Positions 9,943 to 21,143 of a stretch of DNA of 64,000 nucleotides are shown one piece after another. Source of the DNA: Exophiala sp. HKRS030 (Eukaryota > Ascomycota > Eurotiomycetes > Chaetothyriales > Herpotrichiellaceae); the NCBI GenBank assembly GCA_023897205.1, contig JAHWDD010000010.1:1612001-1676000 (forward strand), in the 5' to 3' direction. A program made the translations under genes and the position numbers. Under the pieces are notes generated by a model. That model ran no database searches. It had not been told where the DNA came from and worked only from the letters and a program-made list of their open reading frames with translations. Within the stretch, counting starts at the first letter, position 1. Each line of letters opens with the position of its first letter.

Positions 9943-11533
9943 AGTGAAAATGTCTTGCCCAAGCACCTATCTTTCGCAAAGTAATCGCAGTGAGATCTCA
10001 TCAAGTCTCTCTGCACGTAAAACGTTAGTGACGCCGTCGCCATGAACAGTATTTCAGTGGTGTCCTCATCACAGCTTTCTCGAAGATACGTTACGTGGAT
10101 GAATACAGGGGATCGAAGCACGTGACGGGTGGCTGAATATTCGTATCTATATTTGTCGCGGCATGGAACGACAGCGAAAAGACCACCTTTCTTATTTTGA
10201 AATGTTTTGTCGATCATTCGCAGACTTTTACGAGCCCAAAGCCTTTGAGTTTTGTGAGAATAGACATTCAAGAAAAACGATAGTGGCGGATGTCGGGCTT
10301 TTACTCCACAAGTCGCTGGGCCTTTGATCCACTTCAAGCCCCGGAACCGAATCGATGCTAAGATTGGAGAGAGATCGGATGACAGTTTAGGACGTATGCC
10401 GAGAGAATTCCAAATGGAGAGAGAGGCGCCTGTGCCCTAAAGAAGGATGCCTGAAGAGTTGGTAGAGTTGTTCGAGCACTATGAGAGAGAAGAGGAATAG
10501 CGACCCCTAAGCGACGACACTGTGCCACCGGCCCCGAATGATGAATCCTAAAATTCCGGATGAGAGCCTTGACTTTTGATCGAGAGAATATTTGCTATTG
10601 CCTCGCATAATCAATTGCTGCCTCTCGCAATTGTCTGTCCCTATCAGCGCCTTTTGCGTTTGACTAAGGCCACAGCTGGTCGGCGACACTCGTCTGCACC
10701 ACACAGTGATTTACTATTGAGATACATTCTACAAATTGAACGCAGAGCAAAGTACCTATGCATCTAGACAACTCCTGACATTACATCGAGCTGAAACCGG
10801 TTGCCGCTTTGGGCCGAGCGAGCAGCTGACATCCGCGCGTCGTTGGAGCTAGCATGGGCAGCGATGCAGCCATGCTTCAACAGTGTGATTGAGATAAATG
10901 TGGCATCATATAGAGCAGTCTCTCGAGTGAAAAATCAACTCAAATTTCCAAGTTGGTGTGTGCAGAGATTCTAGCTTTCCCATAAAACCATCCTGCCTCA
11001 GGCTCCAGCATGTTGGATTTCGGAACATGAGCTAAGCAAGTAGAGTTTATATGCCGCATCTTGGTGCTGATCTTCCAAGACTTGAAACGCGGTCGCCATG
11101 ATCTAAGTTGGGATAGCTTGCGACAGATTGCGGCCAGAAGTAGCGCCGTTCTTCTTGTCAGCTTGCCTTTTGTGCCTCTTTTCTCAGCATTGCCATCATC
11201 GCACCGCTCTACGGAGTAGTTAGCGGTACTAGTAGTAGTACCCAACGCCATCCACCGTCCACCGTCCACTGTCCAGCGTCACCATCTACCATCCACAACC
11301 CGCTGACACAGCATCTACGTCTTTTCCGCATATTCTGGAATACATTCGCATCTCGACATCTTCTCCTGTTCAGCTTTTGTCATCTTTGCAACCCTCCGAC
11401 TGTAATATATCTTTAATCCGCGATTGATCGCCCTCAACGTCCCCGTCGCTCTTGCCCCGACCTCATCTTCTTTGCGCTCCTTCCTCAACAAACCTGCTGA
11501 CGAGCTGACGTACCCCGCAAAACCACGGCGGCC
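9943..11533. other. Intergenic region, 1.6 kb
   Basis: No gene with family features on either strand. The part from about 11225 is pyrimidine-rich with CCACCGT/CCATCCAC-like short repeats (11249-11300) and is likely the 5' leader of the DUF7053 gene. The 9-mer TACGGAGTA occurs at 11210-11218. The long minus frame that reaches into this region mostly overlaps VMS1 and is a shadow. Confidence 0.5.
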
Positions 11534-12886
11534 ATGAAGAAGAAATCCGTTTTCACCACCATCACCCCTATCCCGCCGCATATTCCTCGTCAACTCGCCA
11601 TTGATATGCTCCACAGTCATCAAGAGATCATCGAACTCAACCCCCTTGTCATCGAAGTCAAGGCTATCAAAGCCCCTCAGAGCGCACCTCCCGACGAGTT
11701 CTTCTCCACCTGGTACGAAATCACCGAAAGGATCAAGTTCATTCCCGGCATCGGAAGGGCGGGGACCAGCAAGATCTCCTTCAATGGCTGTTTCCACGAC
11801 ATGCCCTGGGGCCTGCAGACACACGTCTATGCGCCTATGGGTGTAGATTTGCGCAATAAATGGCAGATCCGAGGAAACCAACAAGGCGAACCTCCTGAAA
11901 CAAAAGAGCTGGGAAGTGGTGCTCCGGCCTCGGGGTTGTACCTAAGAGAAGACATCGAGATCAAATGCAATCCGGCCATGGTCGGCTTCGTCAAGAAAGA
12001 AATGAAGGCATCCTCCAAGACCATGGTCGATCGACTCGTGAAAAAGGCCGAGTTGATCGATGCCGGTGTCCTGAGTGCCATGTTCGAAGAAGGCAAGCTC
12101 AAGACGATGAATCCCGCCGATCGAACTCAGACCCTTCAATCCCAGGGCCACTATTCACCAGGAATGCTTTCCCCTGCACTACAGGCCATGCAGCTTAACT
12201 CACCGGCTACTTCAAATTTCCCACAATCTGCCTATCAATATTCAGCACATCCCAATTCTGCTCCCCAGTCTGCCTATCCAGGTTCGCCACAGCCTCAATC
12301 TGCTTACGCTCGACAATCACAATATGGGTACCTCCAACCTCCACAAGGCCTTGCCATTGAGATGCCCGGTAGTACCCACTTCATACAAGACAACCAACAG
12401 CAGCAACAGCGTCAACCGTCAAACCCTCGATTCTCGTCCGCCGTGTCCGAGTTATCGGCAAGTTCTCCTCATCAATCTCAGTTTCAGATGAATAGCTCGA
12501 CTTCGGACAGACAGAGCTATGCAGCCTCGGTCAGCTCACACCCAAGTTCCTATCAACACGGCGACGACAGAATGTATTCCCCAAGTCACGATAAGCGCAC
12601 TTTTGCTGCTGAATTACCAGCAAGCCACGAACCCATTGCCAATCACTCACCAAGAACTCCAGATCCCAACGCCATGTCAAAACAACAGCAGAGTCCACCT
12701 CAGCAGCCTCCCCCACACCAACAGCAGTCACCTCCTCCGCAGCAAGGAGTGCCTGTACTCCCTTCCCAGAAACTTCAGCAGCAGCAACAACAACAGCAGC
12801 AGCAGCAGCAGGGCGGCTTCCAAGGGCTTCCAAGCCAGCAAAGGCAGTATTCGTACAACCCACAAGACTACGTTAGGATGCAATGA
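11534..12886 (+). CDS. DUF7053 domain protein with Gln-rich tail
   Basis: A 450-aa protein in one exon. The first ~185 residues are the conserved fungal DUF7053 domain: KKKSVFTTITPIPPHIPRQ, the helix AIDMLHSHQEIIELNPLVIE, FNGCFHDMPWGLQTHVYAP and GLYLREDIEIKCN. The fold is expected to be a lipid- or ligand-binding START-like cup, from family knowledge rather than from motifs here. The remaining half is low complexity (Gln, Ser, Pro, Tyr) with QSAYPGS-type units and a run of CAG/CAA codons at about 12775-12810. No membrane segments. Biochemical role unknown; the Kozak context gcggccATGA supports the start. Confidence 0.88.
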   Translation: MKKKSVFTTITPIPPHIPRQLAIDMLHSHQEIIELNPLVIEVKAIKAPQSAPPDEFFSTWYEITERIKFIPGIGRAGTSKISFNGCFHDMPWGLQTHVYAPMGVDLRNKWQIRGNQQGEPPETKELGSGAPASGLYLREDIEIKCNPAMVGFVKKEMKASSKTMVDRLVKKAELIDAGVLSAMFEEGKLKTMNPADRTQTLQSQGHYSPGMLSPALQAMQLNSPATSNFPQSAYQYSAHPNSAPQSAYPGSPQPQSAYARQSQYGYLQPPQGLAIEMPGSTHFIQDNQQQQQRQPSNPRFSSAVSELSASSPHQSQFQMNSSTSDRQSYAASVSSHPSSYQHGDDRMYSPSHDKRTFAAELPASHEPIANHSPRTPDPNAMSKQQQSPPQQPPPHQQQSPPPQQGVPVLPSQKLQQQQQQQQQQQQGGFQGLPSQQRQYSYNPQDYVRMQ

Positions 12887-14037
12887 TCTAGCGGGGTTCA
12901 GTTCACTGGGGCTATGTCGGCAGAGCAATTCTCAGCTCCAATCATTCGTCATCCCGGTGCCGACCACAACTGTTCTATTTGGCTTCCCAGATCAGTGAAG
13001 CGTGAACGCCTCGATACCTCCTAAGAAGGGAGTGGCCTTGTACATGGCGGTTGGGCGAGCTAAAGTTGGACACCGCCAGGATGATGTACTCGTGTGGCAG
13101 TCGAGGGACGTCCACATCTCTTCCCATTATCACGATGGCGCTCTTTCTACAACGTGATGCCGTGATCACCGAGCCATAACGAGTCTCTTTTGTGTTTTCA
13201 AGACATTACTGTCACGCCGCTCCGATATGAAGTTCATGTCGTGGCACAACCCAGGATTTCTTGGATGATATATTGTGGTTTTTGGTAACTTGGAGTGGTC
13301 TCATGTACCCAAGCCCCATGTGGCGTTCCTCTGAAATACTATTTGTCGATGAAAGTTGAGGCATCATATGCTACGTCTTACTAATGATACCATTAAGTAC
13401 TATCTTTAACAAAAGGGTTGACAATTGCTAAGAATGCTTTCCGTAATTTGATAGTCATTAATTGGGTACCGGAATAGTGTATGATTGAGATTTAAATCCC
13501 TCTGGTTCACATAAACCCACGATTTCCTTGTTCTAAACTCCGCTTCAACCTCGAAGACTTACAACAATGCACTATTCCCAGCATGCCATAGACAAGACTG
13601 TATTTGCAAGGACCCCAGTGCAGGAAAACAAATTTTCTGCCTGTTCACATCACGTGATTGCAACATGAGGAGGGACTGGTTTAGCCTCGGATGTTCCTTG
13701 GACGAAACTCTCACTTTCTGCCCACTGTTTCTCACGATTCAAGCCCTCTGACTCGCAATCCAGATCCCCGAATTCTTCTGTAGACAAATGTACAGTAATA
13801 TCTTCGCTCATTGCCCATAGTAAGATGTACAGGCTAGACCCTCTCCACCATGGGCTTTGCAGAACGATCTCGGCATAGTTCGTCCTTTCCCCAACATAGC
13901 GACACTTTCATATATTCCTTTCTATCCTTCTGTCACGTTTTCCCATACCTCTCATATGTCGAATTCTGGAGAATCACTGCTCGGCCTCATGACATTCTGG
14001 CTGAATTTCCCCAGCAAAGCGCGATCCAGTTGTCGCG
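12887..14037. other. Intergenic region, 1.15 kb, upstream of copper ATPase
   Basis: AT-rich middle part (13330-13560) and a CACGTG E-box core at about 13651. Short frames around 13850-14075 overlap the ATPase start and may include an unrecognised 5' exon of that gene, but no splice solution stood out. Confidence 0.4.
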
Positions 14038-16927
14038 ATGGCGTGCTGTGTTTTTACCGCGTTCTTCATGAGTAAGATCATTTCTGCGTGTGAACTGTTT
14101 GACGTCCGGCTGCTCGATATCAAATACAATGATTCCGATGCTGAGGCTAATTTTCCTCCCGGCTTCTATGCACATCCCTTTCCAGCAGATCGTGGGACAG
14201 CTTACGGCAAAGGGGATTTGACAGATATCAATCGGCACACGCTGATCGCGGAACCGATTAAGACAGTGAGACTACTGGTAACAGGAATGACGTGTGCTGC
14301 TTGTGTAGCGACCTTGACGACGACTTTAACATCTCATCAAGGTGTTATACGGACAACCATCTCACTTCCTCTTTCAAGGGCAACCATCATCTACGACTCT
14401 GGAAAGACGTCAACAGAAGATCTTGTTGCATCAGTGGAAGATGTTGGCTACGGAGCAGAAGTTCTGGGGAAGGGGAGTCAAGGTACAGCAGCACAGAACC
14501 TGCGAATCTTGCAACGAGAGGATGAGCTGCGCGAACTTCGGCAGGCATTCAATGGAGCAGCCAAATGGGCGACAACCATCACTATCGTTGACTGGGTTCG
14601 CCAAGGTCTGACATCAAGCGCAAGCCTGAGTCGCACTTTGGACCCCGTCCTTCACTTTGCAACCCTGGTCATTGCCTGCCTTGTCCAGTATCGACATGCA
14701 AAATGGATTCATCGAAATGCTTGGGCGCATTGCTTCACCAGAACTAGCTGGCGATTACCAAATTTGTCGATGGACACTCTTCTCTCTTTGTCATTGTTGT
14801 TGAGCGTGGGTTTATCGTTCTTCAACATTGCCCTCCATGGCCTTTTAGACCCCACGACCAAGACCTACTTCTCATCCGCATCGTTTCTTACAGTGGTTGT
14901 CAGTGGCGGGAGGTATCTTGACGTAGTGCTCAAGAAGCAGGGTACTGCAGGTTTTGCCCGTCTCTTCGGCATGCAGAGAGATTTGGAGTTGGGCTCGGTG
15001 ATGGTGGAGGGACGACTTGGAGAGGTCCAACCAGATGATCAATCCGAAACCGAAGAGAATACCATTTATCTTACGCCCGTCCCCACAACTCTGCTCGCGC
15101 CATTGGACACTTATCACATCCCACCACAGAGCCTCATCCCCTGTGACAGTTATGTGGTCCGAGGTTCGTCCCTCGTCGAAGAATCAAGCATGACAGGTGA
15201 ATCTGTTCCGATCCGTAAAAATGTGGGAGACTTTTTAATGTCTGGAACGCGAAATCTTTCAAATACTGTGGTTGCTGTGGCCCTCAAGAGCCAAAGCGAT
15301 TCTAGTCTGGAAAAGTTGGTCGAGAGCGTCGAGCGTGCGACGGAAATGAAGTTCGAGGCAAGCGAGTCTGCGTCTACCAACAATACAACGTCGAAGAGTC
15401 TACTGATTGACTTGATGACCGGATACTTTGTACCTGCAGTTCTAGTGCTTAGCTCTATTGGCTTCCTCGCCTCCTTTTACCATTCTCCGGAAGATTCACG
15501 CATCTCAGACCGTGTCAATGTGGCATGCGAAAGAGCAATGGCGATCCTGGCAGCGGCATGCCCATGTGCAATTGGTCTTGCCAACCCTTCTGCAATCATG
15601 GCTGGTATTGATGCATCTTATGTTTATGGCATTTTGTTACCTGGCGGCGCACCAGCACTTGAGAATCTCTCGGGATTGACTCACCTCGTTCTTGACAAAA
15701 CTGGGACATTAACAGAGGGTAAATTGCAAATTGCTCAAGAATCACTGATTGAGCCATTTGACACAGATCTCCGGAGGAAGGAGCTTGTGTACAGTCTTTT
15801 GTGTGCAGCAGAGCGAGCTGAGGCCCAGACTCATCCTGTTGCACGCGCTGTATTCCAATACTGCCTTCGCCAGTTACAGAAGCCTGCGAGTTTGGCCGCG
15901 AACGAAAGCCAGTTGAGTCACGAACTTGGCACAGCACCAACTCGTAACGTTGTGTCTGTCCTTGGAAAGGGTGTCAAGTGTGAGGTGCAGGCATTTAATA
16001 AGTTGTGGTACACTGTACACGTCGGTAGCGAAGACTTTCTTCTCGAAAACGATATCAAGGTGCCGCAACGACTCTTTGACGGATCAGACGCTACAATTTC
16101 TGACATTCAATTGTCCTCTGATGCTACTACCGTTCACTTCTCTCTAGGAAACTTGTACGTTGGCACTTTCACGCTACGAGACACAGTGCGAAAATCGGCT
16201 CCAAGCGTTATCCGAGATTTACGTTCCACTGGCATCGAGCTCACTATGCTGACAGGGGATACCGAACATGAAGCACATCGAGTTAGCGTCGAGCTTGGTA
16301 TCCCTGTTCTCGCCGCCAAAAGTCTGCCAGATGAAAAGAGAAGACTGGTTGAAGAACTCAAATTGAAGAAATCCGTGCCGTTACCTCAGAAAGGCCTGCC
16401 CACCAAACAAAGCTACCAATCTGGAGAACGGAACGTGGTGGCAATGCTAGGCGACGGTCTCAACGATGCACCAGCCCAATCTGCATCCGATGTTGGCATT
16501 CTTTTCGGTCTATCACCATTGACACGCTCCTCGCGAGCCATTCATACCTCGGCAACAGACGTTATTCTGCTTACACCGGATTTGTCAGTCTTGCCAAAGT
16601 TGTTGGATATAGCCAAACAAAGTACCCAGCAAGCATTGTGGAACACCAAATGGGCAATTGCATACAATGTAATCGCAATTGCCACGGCCATGGGATTAGC
16701 CGAGAGTCTTCTGGATAAGGTAGGGCTGGATGGGTCAGTGGCGAGGATTGATGCGTAAGTTCTCTGCGTAGTGCCATCCTTGTTTGCATGCCTAGCAGGC
16801 CGAGGACTTCTATTTACTAACACTCGCAAATCTGGACAGGTCTACTGCAGGCACGATGATGGCGTTTTCCAGCATTACCGTTCTCAGCGCAAGCATGCTA
16901 CTACGGCGACGGCTAAATAAGCTATGA
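14038..16927 (+). CDS. Copper-transporting P1B-type ATPase
   Basis: Membrane pump that exports Cu(I) from the cytosol, into the secretory pathway or out of the cell. Two exons, 14038-16754 and 16840-16927 (intron 16755-16839 with TTACTAACA branch site), about 934 aa. One heavy-metal-binding domain with GMTCAACVATL; actuator TGE in SSMTGESVP; the transmembrane Cys-Pro-Cys motif in AAACPCAIGLANP; phosphorylation site DKTGTLTEG; nucleotide-binding HP in QTHPVARAV; hinge GDGLNDAPAQ. Late-helix residues typical of Cu(I) pumps are also present: the YN pair in WAIAYNVIAI and MAFSS in the short last exon. The first ~60 residues are unlike any domain I know, so the start may lie elsewhere or an upstream exon may exist. 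Specificity for copper is well supported. Confidence 0.92.
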
Positions 16928-17325
16928 GTTGAGCGTTTGCATAAAAGGTCTATTTGTTTGAAACTCGTTATACAATTGAGGTATAATGAGTTTCAGCATG
17001 TATAAAGAAAACGTTTGCTTTCGTATAGAATAGGTTCAGATTCGACAGTATGGTACATACTAATAGATACAGTCCAACCATGGGTACTACAATACAAGCT
17101 CCGATCCATTCCTTGCAAGGCCCTAAAAGACCGAAATGCTCATGTTCTCCTTCCTTCCAGAGGAAATCCGACGACCCACCATCCATGTCCATCTAGCATT
17201 TCTTCAATACAAGGAACTTCGTTTCATCATTGATTGATATATGCTCTTTTCCAAGTGAGGCGAGCATTACGGGGAAATTGTTATTTGTTGTACAGGGTTG
17301 AGACTTCTTGATGCTCTTGTCGAGT
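16928..17325. other. Intergenic region between convergent genes
   Basis: 3' flanks of the copper ATPase (+) and the hydrophobin (-). AT-rich, with no gene-like frames. Confidence 0.5.
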
Positions 17326-17825
17326 TTAGACGGGGTCGGCGCAGATGAGTGCTTGGTCGAGCTATGGGGAGAACGAAGGAGCGTTAGATATTAAGATGAC
17401 ATTCAGAGCATAGAAACATGGGACGGAAGGAGTTTCTTTGGAAAGGTGAAAGTAGGAAGAGGGGGACAAATCAAACTCACAATTGGCAACAAGCAGCATC
17501 GGGCACGTTGGCCGATGGCAGCACAGATCTCGTCGAAGTTATCGCTGTCAGTGGGTGTTTCTGGGGCTGTTTTGTTCCGGTCTGTTAGCGATGACCCTTT
17601 TCTGGACGTTTTTCGTACAACCCCTTGCGGGGTTCTGGAGGACTCACGTGGTGCACAATCGAGGTCGGCGACGCCGAGCACGTCGGTCGCGCAGCACACG
17701 GCACTGCTCGTAGCACCGGAGCAGAGTGGGAGCTGGCGCTCGAAGAGAGAACTCTTGCCTGGAACGGCGGCGGCCATGGCAGTGCTGGCGCCGGCGATGG
17801 CTACGATGATGCTGGAGAAGTGCAT
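17326..17825 (-). CDS. Class II hydrophobin
   Basis: Small secreted amphipathic protein that self-assembles at air-water interfaces on hyphae or spores. Three exons: 17825-17648, 17566-17481 and 17361-17326, giving 99 aa. Signal peptide MHFSSIIVAIAGASTAMAAA. The eight-cysteine pattern is complete: LC, VCC, DLDC, EIC, RCC and a final LIC in the 11-residue last exon (LDQALICADPV). Spacing and the CATDVLGVADLDCAPP and IGQRARCCLLPI segments are typical of class II. Without splicing the frame appears longer and loses Cys 8, so the exon model is important. Both introns have GTGAGT donors. Confidence 0.94.
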
Positions 17826-20800
17826 GTTGACTTGGTTTTGGAAGGGTCAAGGAAGTTCCTTGAAAGATGTATTTGGTTAATAAGGAAGAGTTGTTTGTGA
17901 TGAATCGAGGTATTCTGTGATGGAGATTCGTCTACATCGTTGGGCATGTGGACGACTTTATACCTTTGCGACGAACAGGAAAACCTTGATATCGGATGTT
18001 CATGCGCTCAGTGGCTTTGGAGTCCTTCAGTCAACAGGGTTCTCAGCTGGACGGCGATTCTACTTCCCGTCCATGACGATGATCATTTCAGAAAACAAGT
18101 CTATCGTCAAGTGGTTAGGGGTCCCCGAATTGCTTGTCTGAAAGATCGTGGAGCACTGCATGGCTAAGTCTTAGGGATTTCCATGTAATGGAGATCGGCA
18201 TGAATGTTTTACTTGGAGCCGTGCTATGACGATCATTCCAGATGAGAATGGGTCATTTCGAGAGAAGATTCGTTCATGCCCAATGGCTCAGGGTCCTAGT
18301 GAGGTGTCAATAGATACACGACGTTCTTCTCGGGCACGGCGGATCTACGACGTCAGGCATAGTCCTGAGAAAGATAACCGACGTGGAGATTGCAACACAC
18401 ACAACCTTGGATGGACCATTGGCCATCGTTGGTTGTCACGGTTCAAACTAGTGACAAGACGCTTTGACCCTGAAAACGTTACCTTTGAACTGCCATAAGC
18501 CGACAGTGTATCGCCTGGGATAACGGGTCAGAGTTCAGCAGGATATACTGGTACCCGTGGCACCTCACCTGAACTTCAGGCCGCATGCTTCGGTCAGCAT
18601 CCCATAGAAGGAATAGCTGGATAGTCAAGCTGGGTAATCGTCGAATAGTTGTCGTCGATCCACCGTGACAGGTTCCCTAACGCTTCTGCGCCATCCGTAA
18701 TGATAAGGAGTGACTAACCCAAACGCCTCGACATGAGCTGTGATTGGGGCGGTCTCCACGACACAAGATGATCTGCGGCAAGGTTTTGTGCGACAGGATG
18801 ACGATCTTGGTGGGTGAAGAACCGGGGTTCTGAGGAGGCTCGAAATTTGGACTATATCCAGATATGATGTAAAAGTAGAAACTGCATGGATTGTTCCTTG
18901 CAGACCCAATCTTCTTCTCCCGACACGTTTCCAAGGCTGAGTGGCGACTGTGGCAGTGGTACTTTGTCGATCTTTGTGGAGAAAGCCGTTTACAGAGGGG
19001 CTTCTGTGATGTTGGACCGGCACGACGGGGTGGCTGATGCTTTTTGAGACAACGTGCAAGGTGCATCCAGGTAAGGAGCAGCGGGAGTCAGACTAAAAAG
19101 CAGGTCTAACAGAACATGATCGACAACCATACTTCATCAGTTCTCCATCCCGGTTGTATCCACGTTTCCTTTGGAATGATTTGCCGACAACATCCAATCT
19201 CTGAGCCGTACCTTTTGACCACGAAACGCTAAACATTTGCCGAGCTGCCATTAGGGTTAGCTTTTTGAACCTCGGTTCCATGTTTTCAGTCTTTTGTTTC
19301 CTGCATTCGTCGAATCTCCGTTCCCCTGGCCATGCGATAGAACAATTTGGCCAGCCCGATATCATGGTAAAATTGCCAGTGTAGAGAAGAAAGTCCATGT
19401 TTCCTGGTCGAGCTGAAAACAATGCCATCAGAGAACCAGCCGAAACCATTGGGAGCGCGACCATCGATTCGACTCTGGAGCGATCTCTCCACCCAGCACA
19501 GTGATGTCAACTCTTGTGTAACCGAGAGACGCCAATGCAGGTGTAATCTGATGCCCACTGAAATATTGTCTTGGAGGGTAATGGATACGTCGACCACAAA
19601 AAACATTCCAAACACGTGTCTTTTCTGCGGTTAGATTGTCGTCTAGGGAGTTACGAGGGACTGTAATGGAACTGCAAAAAAATTGATATCAAGTACGGAT
19701 ATGGCAAGGAAACAAGGCAATGCATGTTGTGAGAAAGGAAGGTATGACCAACAGTACCTTCCTAGCACCATACCACCCAATCATCCAACTTAGGGTCAAT
19801 TTCACCACACGGCAACTATGATACACGAATTTCTTTCGAGCTTCTCAGGGCTGGACGTACTATAGCCCCACTTGACGCCTCCTCTGGCAATGGTCCTTTC
19901 TGCTTGCTCGAGCTCTGGGTCTCCCTCGATTGTGCGTTCGTTGCCCAGTCAGCTTGTCAAAGGCCCTGCTCTCAAAGAACAACTCACACTGCGTACATGC
20001 CTCGCTAATTCTTCAAACTACCAAAGCTACCCCTTGCTCAGTCGAGAGCAATAGAACCGAGTCGTTGCAACTTCAAGGGTTTCGTCAACGGCATGGTGGG
20101 GTGTACAACCCGTATGTTGAACAAGGTCGCCTCGTCGCGAGTCTCTCTGCCGGTCCTAGACGCCCATGTAATTGCATCTCGAGATTTCTGACAGTCTCGA
20201 GTCCTTACAGGGCTTCAAGCCAAGCGTCACACAGTGTGAACCATCCGTTCGAACGAACGGCTACTATGACGTTATGATCATTTCAAATAAGCGGCTATTT
20301 GATTCTTCATTGGTCCGAAGACTACAGGGTCGTTCCACCAGTTGGCTATTGACGAGCCATGCGCAGTCCATTCATGGAATTTCTCCATTCTTGTCGCCTA
20401 GAAGGTTTCATTCCTCCGCACAGACTTTGCTTCTAGTGTTCGAAAACGCTACGTGTTTGGTCCTCGCCTCCTGGCTCAATTCATGGAGACACGGTCTAGC
20501 TCCAAGCGTGAAGTGGTCAAGACACTTTTTGCTAGCCGTCGGGCCTCTTCTACGATCGCTGTACGACGGTGGTCTGAGAACCACATGTTTCACGCGACCT
20601 GCCCTCTCGATCGGACGAATACACAAGAGAAAATCGGTGTGTTTTTGGGTGATATGATCTTCCCATTCGCTGGAATTCTAGGCTTGTTCGCGGTCTTTGT
20701 TATTCGAATAGCGATCCTGCGGACTTAGAGGGCATATAGCTGACGGACAAGGTCTGGCACGCTTTGACTAGTAAGTCATCAACATGTGTTTAGTGTACAA

Positions 20801-21143
20801 AAAGACAGGATAAGGAATATCCACCTGCTGTCTTGGTAATTGCTCTGATATTGATGTTATTTTTGCTGCCTCTGGCGTCGGCCAAGTCAACTAACCCCGT
20901 GTGTGCTTATGACATTGACCCCTTTCAAAGTACCCCTATAGGTATACGAGAAGAGCAGAGTTTTCCACGAATATATGTTTTTTTGGGCATCATTTGTCCC
21001 TACTAGGGCGGCATATGCCAATTCGACATAAGATGACGGTATCCAGGTCCTCTGAACTCGGCATTGTCACACGACTCCCAACTATGGATTGGATTCTTGT
21101 GCCACGGAGGTCCAGATGGGGCAGTCCGGGTGTGCGAGTCCAC
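17826..21143. other. Gene-poor region, 3.3 kb
   Basis: Only short open frames on both strands (up to about 160 codons, at 20172-20657), none with recognisable domains, signal peptides or a consistent splice model. Composition is not strongly AT-rich, so it does not look like heavily RIP-mutated DNA. It may hold hydrophobin regulatory DNA on its left side and degraded sequence elsewhere. Confidence 0.45.

Noticed and set aside
9678..10337. 219-codon minus-strand frame
   Set aside because: Half of it lies antisense to the conserved 3' part of VMS1; low similarity to any protein type and Cys/Ser/Arg-rich shadow composition.
13648..13656. CACGTG E-box cores at several intergenic places (about 13651, 50070, 58970)
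   Set aside because: Six-base motif common by chance; no consistent link with a gene set.
20172..20657. 161-codon plus-strand frame, with overlapping 91-codon frame to 20728
   Set aside because: No domain, no splice support and overlapping alternative frames of equal quality; could not be called a gene.
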